Part shown: in pieces, positions 9,032 through 18,925 of the stretch | How positions within the stretch are numbered: position 1 is the first letter of the stretch | Layout: every line of letters begins with the position of its first letter | Source of the DNA: Rhodopseudomonas palustris | Lineage (GTDB): Bacteria > Pseudomonadota > Alphaproteobacteria > Rhizobiales > Xanthobacteraceae | Length of the DNA: 64,000 nt | Assembly: GCF_003031265.1 (NCBI RefSeq) | Contig: NZ_CP019966.1 | Coordinates: forward strand, 248,001-312,000 | Direction: 5' to 3' | Translations under genes and position numbers: made by a program | Notes under the pieces: model-generated | What the model saw: the letters and a program-made list of their open reading frames with translations, nothing else | What the model was told of the DNA's origin: nothing | The model's database searches: none

Positions 9032-9676
9032 TCACACCACCTTCACGGCCGGCACAAACTGCTTGCTCTCCTGATCGAGCACGAACAGATCGCCGTCGGC
9101 GACGCCGAAATAGGCGCCGTGGAGTTGCAGCTTGCCGCGCTCGACCAGGATCTTGACGCAGGGGAATGTCATCAGGTTCTCGATGCTGCGGAACACCGCC
9201 GCCTTTTCGATCCGGGTGCGGAAGTCCTGCACGGTTTCGTGGTCGCGCTTTTCGACCACTTCGCCAGGCTTGGTGAACATCTGCATCCAGCGGCCGATGA
9301 AGTCGCTTTCGGTCAGCGGCGGGGTCTTGTCGGTGAACGCCTTGATGCCGCCGCACAGCGCGTGGCCGAGCACCACGATGTGCTTCACCCTCAACACCTG
9401 CACGGCGAACTCCAGCGCCGCCGAGACGCCGTGGGCGCCGCCGTCCGGCTCGTACACCGGCACCAGATTGGCGACATTGCGCACCACGAACATTTCGCCC
9501 GGTCCGGCGTCGAAGATCACCTCCGGCGAGACCCGGCTGTCGCAGCAGCCGATCAGCATCACTTCCGGCGACTGACCGCGCTCGGAGAGTTCGCGGAAGC
9601 GGCTCTGCTCGGTCGGCAGCCGCTGCGTCCGGAACGCCTCGTAACCGTCGATCAGTGACTTCGGAAAGGATGTCAT
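9032..9676 (-). CDS. Beta-class carbonic anhydrase
   Basis: 214 residues. It interconverts carbon dioxide and bicarbonate in the cytoplasm. The zinc site is visible: Cys44 with Asp46 and Arg48 in GCCDSRVSPE, then His105 and Cys108 in GHALCGG. The start at 9676 is preferred over an upstream ATG at 9739 because a GGAGG ribosome-binding site precedes it and the protein then begins MTSFPKSLIDGYEAF as in relatives. It is divergent from a CoA-ester lyase; a role in supplying bicarbonate to carboxylases is inference. Confidence 0.93.
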   Translation of the reverse strand: MTSFPKSLIDGYEAFRTQRLPTEQSRFRELSERGQSPEVMLIGCCDSRVSPEVIFDAGPGEMFVVRNVANLVPVYEPDGGAHGVSAALEFAVQVLRVKHIVVLGHALCGGIKAFTDKTPPLTESDFIGRWMQMFTKPGEVVEKRDHETVQDFRTRIEKAAVFRSIENLMTFPCVKILVERGKLQLHGAYFGVADGDLFVLDQESKQFVPAVKVV

Positions 9677-9857
9677 CGGCGCAGTTCCCTCCTTCGGGGT
9701 GCGGGGGTGAGGCGCGTCAGCGAACGATACCGACGTCACAACGCGCGCGGCCTGATGCCGCTCGCATAATCACAGGACGGGTCCGCGAACAAGCCTTCCG
9801 ACCGGATGATACAGATGCTATCGGCTCGGACGTTTTTATGACGCCGAAGGGGGAACC

Positions 9858-10736
9858 ATGATTCGACCGCGCCGCAGCCTGTTGTTCATGCCGGGATCGA
9901 ACGCGCGGGCGCTTGAAAAGGCCCGGCTGCTGCCCGCCGACGGCCTGATCCTGGACCTCGAAGACGCGGTGGCGCCGGACGCCAAGGATACGGCGCGCGA
10001 TCAGATCGCCACGGCGGTGGCCGCCAAGGGCTACGGCAAGCGCGAGATCCTGGTGCGGATCAACGCCCTCGACACCGCGTGGTGGCAGGACGACATCGCA
10101 ATGGCGGCGAAGGCGGGGCCGGACGGCATTCTGGTGCCGAAGGTCTCGACCATCGAAGACATCGCCACCGTCGGCAACAAGCTCGCCGAGCTCGGCGCCG
10201 ATCCATCGATCCGGGTCTGGATCATGATCGAGACCGCGCGCGGCGTGCTGCACGCCGAAGAGCTGGCGGCTCAGAAGCAGGATCCGAAGTCGCGTCTGGA
10301 AGGCTTCGTGTTCGGCCCGAACGACATTTCCCGCGAAACCGGGATCCGGATGCTGCCCGGCCGCTCCACCATGCTGTCGATGATCACGCATTGCGTGCTC
10401 GCCGCTCGCGTCCACGGCCTGATCGCGCTCGACGGTCCCTATAGCGACATCGGCAATGTCGATGGTCTCTCGGAAGAGTGCGCGCAGGCCCGCGATCTCG
10501 GCTTCGACGGCAAGACCCTGATCCACCCCGGCCAGATCGACGCCTGCAACGCGGCCTTCACGCCGCCGCCTGATGACGTCGCCCAGGCCCGCAAGATCCT
10601 GGCGGCGTTCGAGCGGCCGGAGAACCAGGGCCGCGGCGCGATCCAGCTCGATGGCCGCATGGTCGAACGCCTGCACGCCGAAATTGCCAAGAAGACGATC
10701 GCGATCGCCGATGCGATCGAAACGGCGGGCCACTAA
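9858..10736 (+). CDS. CoA-ester lyase of the CitE / malyl-CoA lyase family
   Basis: 292 residues with the HpcH/HpaI aldolase TIM-barrel pattern: RRSLLFMPGSN start, DGLILDLEDAVAP (acidic metal/substrate site), VRINALDT, ILVPKV, and an IETARG segment carrying the metal-binding glutamate, with GFDGKTLIHPGQI near the end. Members cleave or form malyl-CoA, methylmalyl-CoA or citryl-CoA; which one cannot be decided here. No citD or citF neighbours exist, so a citrate lyase complex is unlikely. A GGGGGAA ribosome-binding site precedes the ATG. Confidence 0.88.
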   Translation: MIRPRRSLLFMPGSNARALEKARLLPADGLILDLEDAVAPDAKDTARDQIATAVAAKGYGKREILVRINALDTAWWQDDIAMAAKAGPDGILVPKVSTIEDIATVGNKLAELGADPSIRVWIMIETARGVLHAEELAAQKQDPKSRLEGFVFGPNDISRETGIRMLPGRSTMLSMITHCVLAARVHGLIALDGPYSDIGNVDGLSEECAQARDLGFDGKTLIHPGQIDACNAAFTPPPDDVAQARKILAAFERPENQGRGAIQLDGRMVERLHAEIAKKTIAIADAIETAGH

Positions 10737-10762
10737 GCGCCAGGGACATCACTCAGTCGGGC

Positions 10763-10880
10763 GTCATTCCGGGGCGCGAGCGATAGCTCGCGAACCTGGA
10801 ATCCCGAGATTGTTGTGCGACCGGCGGTGCTTTGAACGTCGAGATTCCGGGTCCGCCGCTTCGCGGCGTCCCGGAATGAC
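10763..10880. repeat. Palindromic repeat family A, copy 2
   Basis: Starts GTCATTCCGGGGCGCGAG and ends GGCGTCCCGGAATGAC. The interior contains GATTCCGGGT as in the other copies. It lies between convergent genes. Confidence 0.8.
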
Positions 10881-10904
10881 GGAGCTTGGGCCTAAGCCTT
10901 CCGA

Positions 10905-12596
10905 TCAGGCCGCCCGTACCGACGCGAGGAAGTTTCCGACCTCGGCGCGGAGGCGGCTGCTCTCGCTCGACAGCGATTTGGCGGCCGACAGCACCTGCAC
11001 CGAGGCTGCGCCGGTCTCGCGCGCGCCGGCCTGGACGCGGGCGATGTCCTCGTCGACCTGCGAAGTGCCATGGGCGGCGTGCTGGATGTTGACCGCGATG
11101 TCCTGGGTGGCCATGCCCTGCTCTTCGACCGCGGAGGCGATCGAGGAGGAGATCTCCGACATCTGGCCGATGATCGAGCAGATCTCCTTGATGGCCGCCA
11201 CCGACTCGCCGGTCGCCGCCTGAATGCCGTTGATCTGCTGGCCGATCTCGCCGGTGGCCTTGCCGGTCTGCTCGGCCAGCGCCTTGACCTCCGACGCCAC
11301 CACGGCGAAGCCGCGGCCTGCTTCGCCGGCCCGGGCGGCTTCGATCGTCGCGTTCAGCGCCAGCAGATTGGTTTGGCCTGCGATATTGCTGATCAGCTCG
11401 ACGACGTCCCCGATCCGGGCCGCAGCGGCCGACAATTCGCTGACGCGTTCATTGGTCCGGCGCGCCTGATCGGCCGCCTCGTTCGCCACGTTGGCGGAGG
11501 TCTGCACCTGCCGACCGATCTCGTGCACCGACGCGGTCAGCTCCTCGCTGGCCGAGGCCACCGACTGCACGCCGGCAGAGGCTTCCTGCGACGACGAGGC
11601 GACGCCCACCGCCAGTTCGAGCGAGCGCGCCGCGGTCGAGGACAGCGAGTGCGCGGCGGCTTCCAGTTCGTTGGCGGCCGACGACACGGTCTTGATGATC
11701 TCGCCGACCGCGTCTTCGAAGCCGTCGGCGAGCCGCGCCATATCGGCCTTGCGCTGCTCGGCGGCGAGGTGCTCCTGCCGGCTCTTCTCGGCGGCCTCGT
11801 GGTTCGCCTTCTCCTCGGCGTTGGCCTTGATCGCGGTGATCGCCTTGGCCATGCCGCCGATCTCGTCGCTGCGGCCAGCCCCTGGGATCACCACGTCGAG
11901 CATGCCGGCGGCCATCGCCTGCATGGCGGCGGTGAGACGCACCAATGGACGAACCATGCCGACTGCGAGACCCGCGACGCCGAGCGCGATCAGCAGCGCC
12001 GCAAAGCCCGACAAAATCCACACGATGGTCGAGTAGCTGCCGACCTGGCGCGCAGCTTCGGTTTCGAGTTCGGCGTTCTCGGCATTGGCGCGTTTGACGA
12101 TGTCGTCGATGATGGCGCGATGCGCCGCATAGCTTGAATCGAGCTTGGTGTAGGCGGCTTCGGCCGCCGCTTCGTCACCTGCGCTCAAGGCCGGGATCAG
12201 CTCCTGTTCGGCCGCTCTCCAAAACTTCTGCACCGCCGCGTCAGAGTCGACGGTCAGCCGCGTCTTCAAAGCCGGATCGAGTTGGGAGCCCGACCAGTAT
12301 TTCTGCCGATCGAGATAGTCGCGGTGCAGCTGCTCGAGCTTTGCCGCATGGGCGCGCCATTCGGACGGACGGCGCAACGCCAGCGTCGCTTCCAGATAGG
12401 CTTCGATCACATAGGCCGGTGGCGGCAGGATGTCGGCGACCAGATCGTTGCCAAGCTTGATCTGCGAATACAGGGGCCCGCCGACCCGCAATTGATTGAG
12501 CGCCATGATGTTGGTCGTCAGCATCGCCGTGAGGCTCACCAAAACAACCACGGCGAAAGCGACGATCATCGATGTGATCGAAAGACGAATTTTCAT
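10905..12596 (-). CDS. Methyl-accepting chemotaxis protein
   Basis: 563 residues. Transmembrane helix 1 is at about 9-30, followed by a periplasmic helical sensor region of about 155 residues, transmembrane helix 2 at about 190-212, then a HAMP domain ([18 protein letters not shown]). The cytoplasmic coiled coil carries the signalling hairpin tip [20 protein letters not shown] and [19 protein letters not shown], which contacts CheA/CheW. The ligand is unknown. The gene stands alone with a gene-free stretch of 720 bp upstream. Confidence 0.95.
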   Translation of the reverse strand: MKIRLSITSMIVAFAVVVLVSLTAMLTTNIMALNQLRVGGPLYSQIKLGNDLVADILPPPAYVIEAYLEATLALRRPSEWRAHAAKLEQLHRDYLDRQKYWSGSQLDPALKTRLTVDSDAAVQKFWRAAEQELIPALSAGDEAAAEAAYTKLDSSYAAHRAIIDDIVKRANAENAELETEAARQVGSYSTIVWILSGFAALLIALGVAGLAVGMVRPLVRLTAAMQAMAAGMLDVVIPGAGRSDEIGGMAKAITAIKANAEEKANHEAAEKSRQEHLAAEQRKADMARLADGFEDAVGEIIKTVSSAANELEAAAHSLSSTAARSLELAVGVASSSQEASAGVQSVASASEELTASVHEIGRQVQTSANVANEAADQARRTNERVSELSAAAARIGDVVELISNIAGQTNLLALNATIEAARAGEAGRGFAVVASEVKALAEQTGKATGEIGQQINGIQAATGESVAAIKEICSIIGQMSEISSSIASAVEEQGMATQDIAVNIQHAAHGTSQVDEDIARVQAGARETGAASVQVLSAAKSLSSESSRLRAEVGNFLASVRAA

Positions 12597-13317
12597 GACG
12601 TTAGTCTCGGGTGGATCAGTTTCGATCTGATTAGTTCCACCGACTTAAGACGACGTTACGCCACGGGAGAATCCGTATCCAAAGATCGTAATCACACGAG
12701 GCGAAAACGACATACTCCCGTCATTCAACAATCACGCGAAGGCACGATTCTACGCAACGCAGAACCGCTTTTAGATTACTTCCAATCAGATGAATCCGCG
12801 TCACATCTGCGTCGTTAGTTCGAGACGGGCGGGGTGCAGACAGCCGTCGTTACGAACGCAAATTTCGAGACGCGTAGCACGCATGCATTGCGACGATGCG
12901 GCGCGCGAGTCCATACGACCATCGTGGCAGGGTCGCGGATCGGATCCGCGCCGCGCTTGGCACCGTCATTGCTAACGATCAAAATCAAGGCAGCGCCTCA
13001 ATGCGATGCAAGCGTCGGCATTGCGGGTTGAGAAGCTTGAAGTAAGCGGAGACGCAATCGCGTGGTCGCATAGCGCGCTTCATCGATGGATCGAAGCCAC
13101 CGCTCCGCGGAGCTCGCGATGCCGAACGCCTACTCTCGCCGCGGCGGACTCGGACAACCCCAGAATCCCTGCTTTGAAGCCGACGTGACGCCAAAAACGC
13201 AAATGGCCGGGTCGAACCCGGCCATCACGTAGCTTGATCAGCGAACCGTCCGACTGAGCAAAAGCAGCGACATTCATCGCCGCTTGTCTCCCCGCGCCGG
13301 ACCAGGAGGCCGGGGCG
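12597..13317. other. Gene-free stretch upstream of the chemoreceptor
   Basis: About 720 bp. It contains the leuD terminator (13203-13225) and presumably the chemoreceptor promoter. Short open frames here have no ribosome-binding sites and no recognisable protein features. No RNA gene was recognised. Confidence 0.5.
13203..13225 (-). terminator. leuD rho-independent terminator
   Basis: 10-bp perfect stem (13203-13212, 13216-13225) with a 3-nt loop. Read on the minus strand it is followed by TTGCGTTTTT, downstream of the leuD stop. Confidence 0.7.
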
Positions 13318-13923
13318 TTACGCCCAGGCGCGCTCGGTCTTCAGCTTGGTCTCGTAGGCGTCGATCGACGGCTTCTTTTCCAGCGTCAGGCCGATGTCGT
13401 CGAGACCGTTGATCAGGCAGTGCTTGCGGAACGGGTCGATCTCGAACTTGATCACGCCACCGTCCGGACCGCGGATTTCCTGCGCCGGCAAGTCGATCGT
13501 CAGCGTGGCGTTGGAGCCGCGCTCGGCGTCGTCGAACAGCTTGTCGAGCTCGGCCTGCGACACGCGGATCGGCAGCACGCCGTTCTTGAAGCAGTTATTG
13601 TAGAAAATGTCGCCGAACGAGGTCGAGATCACGCAGCGGATGCCGAAATCGAGCAGCGCCCAGGGGGCGTGCTCACGGCTTGAGCCGCAGCCGAAATTGT
13701 CGCCGGCAACCAGGATCTTGGCGCTGCGATAGGCCGGCTTGTTGAGGATGAAATCCGGGTTCTCGCTGCCGTCGTCCTTGTAGCGCTGTTCCGAGAACAG
13801 GCCCTTGCCGAGACCGGTGCGCTTGATGGTCTTCAGGTACTGCTTGGGAATGATCATGTCGGTGTCGACATTGATGATCTTCAGCGGCGCCGCGACGCCT
13901 TCCAGCGTGGTGAACTTGTCCAT
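13318..13923 (-). CDS. leuD: 3-isopropylmalate dehydratase small subunit
   Basis: 201 residues. With LeuC it isomerises 2-isopropylmalate to 3-isopropylmalate. The N-terminal [16 protein letters not shown] and [14 protein letters not shown] motifs are hallmarks of the aconitase swivel domain, and the length is typical. It is transcribed on the same strand as leuC (2.8 kb away) but is separated from it by plus-strand genes, so the two subunits are not co-transcribed here. Confidence 0.97.
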   Translation of the reverse strand: MDKFTTLEGVAAPLKIINVDTDMIIPKQYLKTIKRTGLGKGLFSEQRYKDDGSENPDFILNKPAYRSAKILVAGDNFGCGSSREHAPWALLDFGIRCVISTSFGDIFYNNCFKNGVLPIRVSQAELDKLFDDAERGSNATLTIDLPAQEIRGPDGGVIKFEIDPFRKHCLINGLDDIGLTLEKKPSIDAYETKLKTERAWA

Positions 13924-14008
13924 CGTCAGGTCTCCGGGGTTTCAAATGGTCTTAACGCCCCTTGGCCGGCGGTCAAGCCGGCAAACCGCAGGGCCGCGCG
14001 CGGCAGGC

Positions 14009-14422
14009 TCAATCCTCGGCCAGCTCGTCGGCTTTGGCCTCGATCGCTTCCATATCGTCGTCGGACAGGCCGAAATGGTGGCCGATCTCGTGCACCAGGA
14101 CATGGCGGACGATTTCGCCCAGGCTGTCGTCGTGCTCGGCCCAATAGTCGAGGATCGGCCGGCGATACAGCCAGATCATATTGGGCATCGGGGCGACGTC
14201 CTGGCTGGAGCGCTGCGGCAGGCCGATGCCCTGAAACAGCCCGAGCACGTCGAATTCCGTCTCGGCCCCGAGCTCTTCGAGCACTTCCTCGGTGGCGAAA
14301 TCGTCGACCCGGATGATGACGTCCTCACACAGCGACCGAAACTCGCCGGGCAGGCGGGCGAACATCTCGTGCGCCATCTGTTCGAGCTCGGCGAGGGAGG
14401 GGGCTTTGGCATTGATCCACAT
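14009..14422 (-). CDS. Zincin-like metallopeptidase family protein (PF06262 type)
   Basis: 137 residues from the ATG at 14422. The C-terminal HVLVHEIGHHFGLSDDDM carries HExxHxxGxxD, the zinc-binding and catalytic motif of metzincin-like proteases; the acidic tail and small size match the minimal zincin family of bacterial proteins of unknown substrate. Upstream in-frame codons are rejected because the sequence there is low in protein character. It lies 85 bp beyond leuD on the same strand. Confidence 0.85.
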   Translation of the reverse strand: MWINAKAPSLAELEQMAHEMFARLPGEFRSLCEDVIIRVDDFATEEVLEELGAETEFDVLGLFQGIGLPQRSSQDVAPMPNMIWLYRRPILDYWAEHDDSLGEIVRHVLVHEIGHHFGLSDDDMEAIEAKADELAED

Positions 14423-14525
14423 ACCGGCCGTTGTACGCGATCGGGTGGGGGCGGCAAGCGGCTTGCGGTTGACGACAGCGCCGTGATCGGGGACGTTGCC
14501 GCGGGGCTTTGAGGGGGCGGATGGC

Positions 14526-14870
14526 ATGGACCAGCGCAGCAAGGGGCGGATTACGATCGCAGCGGCAACGCTGGGACTGGGGCTGGCTGTCAGCCTGACG
14601 GCGACCGTTCTGGCGGGGGCCCAGCAGGCGGTGGCCGCCACCGAGCGCCCAGCGGCTGATCGCCTCACCGACGTGTCGTCGCAGGAGCGGGTTCGCCGGG
14701 CGCCGCGGCGGGTGCCGGTCTATCCGCGCGATGAGGGCGACGACGTCATCCCGCGCTACAACCCGGGCCCGAACGCGGTCCGTGACTGTACCGCCAGCTA
14801 CGTCCAGGAATATCGCCCGAGCGGCACCGTGATCGTGCCGCGGATGAACTGCTTCTGGCGCCGCGGTTGA
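14526..14870 (+). CDS. Small secreted protein of unknown function
   Basis: 114 residues. The signal peptide is clear (hydrophobic segment about 9-30, ending near VAA-TERPAAD). The mature part is Arg/Pro-rich with a C-terminal CTASYVQEYRPSGTVIVPR segment and two cysteines about 24 residues apart, likely disulfide-linked. A GAGGGGGCGG ribosome-binding site 5 nt before the ATG supports this start over the upstream TTG. It is the first of four consecutive small exported proteins. Confidence 0.75.
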   Translation: MDQRSKGRITIAAATLGLGLAVSLTATVLAGAQQAVAATERPAADRLTDVSSQERVRRAPRRVPVYPRDEGDDVIPRYNPGPNAVRDCTASYVQEYRPSGTVIVPRMNCFWRRG

Positions 14871-15106
14871 GCCTCGCCTTAGCCTGAAGGCTTCGCAGCG
14901 ACGCCGCGTTGGTACGCCAAGTACCAAGCAAATCCGAGGTCTTTCCGGAACTTCGCACGCTGATCGCGCATTGCTGTGCGGCGAGTGGCGCATTCACTCC
15001 GCATTCACGTCGTGCGCGTCAGCCTGATTGTCAGGGGGTCATGCCGAGCGGCCCGCCGACCGCCAGCAAGCGGCCGGACGCGCGTCGCCAACCAAGGAGC
15101 TGTTGG

Positions 15107-15388
15107 ATGAAGATTCTGAAATGGTCGGGCCTGGCTGCGATCGCCGGTCTGTTGCTGATCGCTGCCCCCGGCGAACGCGCCGAGGCGGCGCCGCTGTCGA
15201 CCCCGGGTATCGCCGCCGCGGTCCAGCGGGACGCCATCCCGCAGGCGACCGAAGTGCAGTACCGGCATCACCGGCACATGCACCGCCATCACTACCGTGG
15301 GCACCGTCACCACCACATTCGTCGGCACTACGGCCACCGGCACCACCATCATCATTACCGGCATCATCATCACCGCCATTGGCGCTGA
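15107..15388 (+). CDS. Small histidine-rich secreted protein
   Basis: 93 residues. It has a signal peptide (KWSGLAAIAGLLLIAAPGERAEA), then about 25 ordinary residues, then a tail of about 43 residues holding 22 histidines with arginines and a few tyrosines. Such tails bind divalent metals (Ni, Zn, Cu); a periplasmic metal buffer is the inferred role. An AAGGAG ribosome-binding site 7 nt upstream fixes the start. A strong hairpin follows the stop. Confidence 0.8.
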   Translation: MKILKWSGLAAIAGLLLIAAPGERAEAAPLSTPGIAAAVQRDAIPQATEVQYRHHRHMHRHHYRGHRHHHIRRHYGHRHHHHHYRHHHHRHWR

Positions 15389-15403
15389 TACGGATCGGTT
15401 ACC

Positions 15404-15429
15404 AACGGGCCCGCAAACGCGGGCCCGTT
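15404..15429 (+). terminator. Rho-independent terminator after the His-rich gene
   Basis: Perfect 11-bp stem (15404-15414, 15419-15429) with a 4-nt loop, followed by TTCATT. Confidence 0.75.
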
Positions 15430-15499
15430 TTCATTGCGGCGGTTGCATTTCGGCGGGTTGCGCCGACATGATGGCCAGCAACAGCCGATGGAGGTGACG

Positions 15500-15826
15500 A
15501 TGCGGACATGGATCGGAGCGGCCATTGTGGCGACGGCGCTCGGCGTCGCCGGTCCCGCGGGCGCAACTCCTGTAAGCACCGCCCAGGCACCCAGCGTGAC
15601 GGCACCCGGCGTGACGACATCGCAGGCGACCGATATCAGCGCGCGGCAGCGCAAGCCGCACGCCAAGCATCGCCACGTCCGGCGCCATGCGCCGCCGCAC
15701 CGCACCTATGTGTATGGGCCGCGCGGCAGCTACGACTATAACGCCCGCCCGCATTGGTACCGGCCAGACCCGGTGTCGCCGTTCTTCCCGTTCAGCTACG
15801 GCTGGGGCCTCGGGCCGTCGTGGTAA
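15500..15826 (+). CDS. Small secreted protein of unknown function
   Basis: 108 residues with a signal peptide (WIGAAIVATALGVAGPAGA). A Thr/Ser/Ala linker is followed by a basic His/Arg patch (RQRKPHAKHRHVRRHAPPH) and a Tyr/Pro/Trp-rich C-terminus ending FSYGWGLGPSW. A GAGGTG ribosome-binding site supports the ATG. It belongs to the run of small exported proteins between 14.5 and 16.6 kb. Confidence 0.75.
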   Translation: MRTWIGAAIVATALGVAGPAGATPVSTAQAPSVTAPGVTTSQATDISARQRKPHAKHRHVRRHAPPHRTYVYGPRGSYDYNARPHWYRPDPVSPFFPFSYGWGLGPSW

Positions 15827-15949
15827 GCGCCGCGGCGCTGCCGCTGCAGGCGGCCTTCGGCGCATTCATCACGCGTTCAGTCAGCCAGCCCTAGCGTCGC
15901 GATTCTGGTGCAACGACAATGCGCCGCCTGCGGCGCAGGGAGAGGTGAG

Positions 15950-16639
15950 ATGGCGGATCTGCGCGTGATCCATTTGCCTGCAACTCAATCCTTGCGACCT
16001 TCGCCGGGGCCTCTGCGGCTGGTTCGCCGGATCGGTGCGGCGGCGCTGATGGCAGCCGCGGCGCTGACGATTTCAGCGATCACACCGCGCCCAGCGCTGG
16101 CGCTGTCCCCGGCTACTCCCGCGACCAAATCCATCAGCTCTGCTGCTGCAACACAGCCGATCCAGGTGCAACATCATTTCGGCCATGGCGGCGGCGGTCC
16201 CCGCGTCGGCGGATTCCATGGCGGCGGTTTCCGGGGCGGTGGTTTCCGGGGAGGACCTGCATTCCATGGCGGCTTCCGCGGCGGACCGGCGGTTGGACCA
16301 CGGTTCTATGGCGGCGGACGGCATTTCTACGGCGGCCCGCGGGTGTATGGCGCACCGCGCTTCTACGGACGGCCGCGTTACTTCGGCGCTCGTCACTACG
16401 GCTTCCACCGTCGTTACTATCGGCCGCGCGTCTACGGCTATTACGGGCCGGCTTATTACGGCTCCGCCTACTACTACCCGGCCTACGGCTACTACCGGCC
16501 GCGGGTCTGCCGCGTGGTGTGGACCTATTACGGCCCGCGCCGCATCTGCCATGTCCGACACTGGCGTCACCACTGGCACCGGCACTGGCGGCATCATCAC
16601 CGCCACCATCATCACCATCGCCACTGGCGCGGGTACTGA
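15950..16639 (+). CDS. Secreted Gly/Tyr/His-rich repetitive protein
   Basis: 229 residues from the ATG at 15950, preceded by GAGAGGTG. A signal-like hydrophobic stretch lies at about 27-52. It is followed by degenerate GGF/GGGFRGG repeats, then tyrosine-rich RFYG/YYGPAYYG repeats, a CRVVWTYYGPRRICHV segment with two cysteines, and a final tail of His, Trp and Arg much like the 93-residue protein upstream. It resembles low-complexity cell-envelope proteins; metal binding through the tail is inference. A hairpin terminator follows. Confidence 0.75.
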   Translation: MADLRVIHLPATQSLRPSPGPLRLVRRIGAAALMAAAALTISAITPRPALALSPATPATKSISSAAATQPIQVQHHFGHGGGGPRVGGFHGGGFRGGGFRGGPAFHGGFRGGPAVGPRFYGGGRHFYGGPRVYGAPRFYGRPRYFGARHYGFHRRYYRPRVYGYYGPAYYGSAYYYPAYGYYRPRVCRVVWTYYGPRRICHVRHWRHHWHRHWRHHHRHHHHHRHWRGY

Positions 16640-16655
16640 CCGATCTCAAAAGCAA

Positions 16656-16682
16656 AACAGGCGCCCCGAGGGGCGCCTGTTT
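16656..16682. terminator. Bidirectional terminator between the repetitive protein gene and leuC
   Basis: 12-bp stem (16656-16667, 16671-16682) with a 3-nt loop, flanked by AAAA on the left and TTTGG on the right, between convergent genes. Confidence 0.8.
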
Positions 16683-16703
16683 GGTTGTCAGTTCGACCGG
16701 TGC

Positions 16704-18113
16704 TTAGTGCCAGTCGCGGATGTCGACGAAGTGGCCGGCGATCGCGGCGGCGGCGGCCATCGCGGGCGACACCAGATGGGTGCGCCCCTTGAAGCCCTGA
16801 CGGCCCTCGAAGTTGCGGTTCGAGGTCGAGGCGCAGCGCTCTTCAGGCGCCAGCTTGTCGGGGTTCATGGCGAGACACATCGAGCAGCCCGGCTCGCGCC
16901 ATTCGAAGCCGGCCTTGATGAAGATCTTGTCCAGACCCTCGGCCTCGGCCTGTTCCTTCACCAGTCCGGAGCCCGGCACGATGATGGCGTTGACGTTGGC
17001 GTTGACGGTCTTGCCCTCGGCGACCTTGGCGGCGGCGCGCAGGTCTTCGATGCGGCCGTTGGTGCAGGAGCCGATGAACATCCGGTCGATCTTGATGTCG
17101 GTGATCTTGGTGCCGGGGGTCAGGCCCATATAGGCCAGCGCGCGCTCCTTGGAGAGCCGCTTGGCTTCATCGGCGATGTCAGCCGGGTTCGGCACGCGGC
17201 CAGTGACCGAGATCACGTCCTCGGGGCTGGTGCCCCAGGTGACGATCGGCGGCAACGCGGCGGCGTCGAGCTTCAGCTCGTGATCGAAATGCGCGCCGTC
17301 GTCGGAGCGCAGCGTCTCCCAATAGCGCAGCGCGGCGTCCCAGGCAGCGCCGTTCGGCGCCAGCGGACGACCCTTCAGGAATTCGTAGGCGCGCTCGTCG
17401 GGCGCGATCAGGCCGGCGCGGGCGCCGCCTTCGATCGACATATTGCAGACCGTCATGCGGCCTTCCATCGACAGCGAGCGGATCGCGTCGCCGGCGTATT
17501 CCAGCACGTAGCCGGTGCCGCCCGCGGTGCCGATCTCACCGATGATCGCCAGGATCACGTCCTTGGCGGTGACGCCGTCCGGCAGCTTGCCGTCGACCGT
17601 CACGCGCATGTTCTTGGCCTTCTTTTGGATCAGCGTTTGGGTCGCCAGCACATGCTCGACCTCGGAGGTGCCGATGCCGTGCGCCAGCGCGCCGAACGCG
17701 CCGTGGGTCGAGGTGTGGCTGTCACCGCAAACGATAGTGGTGCCGGGCAGCGTGAAGCCCTGCTCCGGGCCGATGACGTGGACCACGCCCTGACGCTTGT
17801 CGAACTCGTTGTAGTAGGTGATGCCGAAGTCGCGGGCGTTCTCCGCCAGCGCGGCGATCTGCTCGGCGCTTTCCGGATCGGGATTGGGCTTGGAGCGATC
17901 CGTGGTCGGCACGTTGTGATCGACCACCGCCAGCGTTTTCTCCGGCGCGTGCACCTTGCGGCCGGCGGTGCGCAGACCTTCGAACGCCTGCGGCGAAGTC
18001 ACTTCGTGCACCAGATGGCGGTCGATATACAGCAGGCAGGTGCCGTCTTCGGCCTCGTGGACCAGATGGTCGTTCCAGATCTTGTCGTACAGCGTGGTGG
18101 GCTTAGCGGACAT
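16704..18113 (-). CDS. leuC: 3-isopropylmalate dehydratase large subunit
   Basis: 469 residues. It forms the [4Fe-4S] catalytic subunit with LeuD in leucine synthesis. Cluster ligands are visible: one Cys in [16 protein letters not shown] and two in CSMCLAMN. The N-terminal [22 protein letters not shown] and DHNVPT segments are standard, and the length is normal. It lies downstream of rplS on the same strand with a 309-bp gap holding an rplS terminator, so it probably has its own promoter. Confidence 0.97.
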   Translation of the reverse strand: MSAKPTTLYDKIWNDHLVHEAEDGTCLLYIDRHLVHEVTSPQAFEGLRTAGRKVHAPEKTLAVVDHNVPTTDRSKPNPDPESAEQIAALAENARDFGITYYNEFDKRQGVVHVIGPEQGFTLPGTTIVCGDSHTSTHGAFGALAHGIGTSEVEHVLATQTLIQKKAKNMRVTVDGKLPDGVTAKDVILAIIGEIGTAGGTGYVLEYAGDAIRSLSMEGRMTVCNMSIEGGARAGLIAPDERAYEFLKGRPLAPNGAAWDAALRYWETLRSDDGAHFDHELKLDAAALPPIVTWGTSPEDVISVTGRVPNPADIADEAKRLSKERALAYMGLTPGTKITDIKIDRMFIGSCTNGRIEDLRAAAKVAEGKTVNANVNAIIVPGSGLVKEQAEAEGLDKIFIKAGFEWREPGCSMCLAMNPDKLAPEERCASTSNRNFEGRQGFKGRTHLVSPAMAAAAAIAGHFVDIRDWH

Positions 18114-18422
18114 GGTGTCGGTCCTTCGGAAGGATCTTTGATTTGTCGAAGTGAGCAGGATCGCGCGGCGCCAATGCGCCGTCGGCTGATCAGCTAATCA
18201 GCGCGGCCGTGGTCAGCCGGCCGAAGAACCGCCACGGCAGGCGGCTGCGGTCGTCGAGCACAATCTTCGAGGCGTGGCGGCGGTTTGGAAACATTCCATC
18301 CATATAGCACGTCGCGGCAGGGCCACAACGCTTCGCCGAGCAGACAGGCGCACGGCGCAGGCGCAACAAAAAAGCGCGACCCGAAGGCCGCGCTTTCGAA
18401 ATCCGAAATGTCGAAGCGCCGA
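18114..18422. other. Intergenic region between rplS and leuC
   Basis: 309 bp containing the rplS terminator at its right end and presumably the leuC promoter. A GGAAGGACC stretch lies just before the leuC start. No leader peptide with a leucine run and no riboswitch was recognised. Confidence 0.5.
18368..18396 (-). terminator. rho-independent terminator of the rplS operon
   Basis: On the minus strand an 8-bp stem (arms 18371-18378 and 18389-18396 on the plus strand) is followed by a run of six Ts, 27 nt after the rplS stop. Confidence 0.75.
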
Positions 18423-18812
18423 TTACTCGGCGGCAGCGGCCGCGACGGTGCGGTCCTGCTTCTTCTCGACGATGCGGGCCGACTTGCCGCGCAGGTTGCG
18501 CAGGTAATACAGCTTGGCGCGACGCACCTTGCCGCGGCGCACAACCTTGATCGAATCGATCATCGGCGACAGCAGCGGGAACACGCGCTCCACGCCCTCG
18601 CCGTACGAGATCTTGCGCACAGTGAAGCTCTCGTTGATGCCGCCGCCCGAGCGGCCGATGCAGACGCCTTCGTAGGCCTGCACGCGCGAACGCTCGCCTT
18701 CGACGACCTTCACGTTGACGATCACGGTATCACCGGGACCGAACTCCGGAATCGTCTTGCCGGCCGACAGCTTGTCGAACTGCTCTTTTTCGAGCGTCTG
18801 AATCAGGTTCAT
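18423..18812 (-). CDS. rplS: 50S ribosomal protein L19
   Basis: 129 residues. It sits at the interface of the 30S and 50S subunits. The sequence [27 protein letters not shown]-like [24 protein letters not shown] and [20 protein letters not shown] is unmistakable, with a short Ala/Lys tail common in alphaproteobacteria. The start is the ATG at 18812; the frame upstream lacks L19 similarity. Last gene of the ffh-rpsP-rimM-trmD-rplS block. Confidence 0.97.
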   Translation of the reverse strand: MNLIQTLEKEQFDKLSAGKTIPEFGPGDTVIVNVKVVEGERSRVQAYEGVCIGRSGGGINESFTVRKISYGEGVERVFPLLSPMIDSIKVVRRGKVRRAKLYYLRNLRGKSARIVEKKQDRTVAAAAAE

Positions 18813-18925
18813 CGATAATTCTCCATCGGCGGCGCGCCCGACCATCCCGGCGCGGGCTGCGCAAAGATCCATTGTCCTGCCATTGCACGGATTTGGCGGT
18901 GCTATACGGCAATCTTGGGGGTTTG

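Noticed and set aside
15240..15388. Possible CRISPR or tandem repeat array
   Set aside because: The periodicity is CAC/CAT/CGC codons of a histidine-rich protein, with no spacers of constant length.
16185..18197. 670-codon plus-strand frame covering leuC
   Set aside because: It is antisense to leuC and starts inside the repetitive protein gene in another frame; the composition is that of a GC-bias shadow and it has no recognisable domains.
18194..18544. Minus-strand ORF overlapping the end of rplS
   Set aside because: It overlaps rplS in another frame and crosses its terminator; no protein features.
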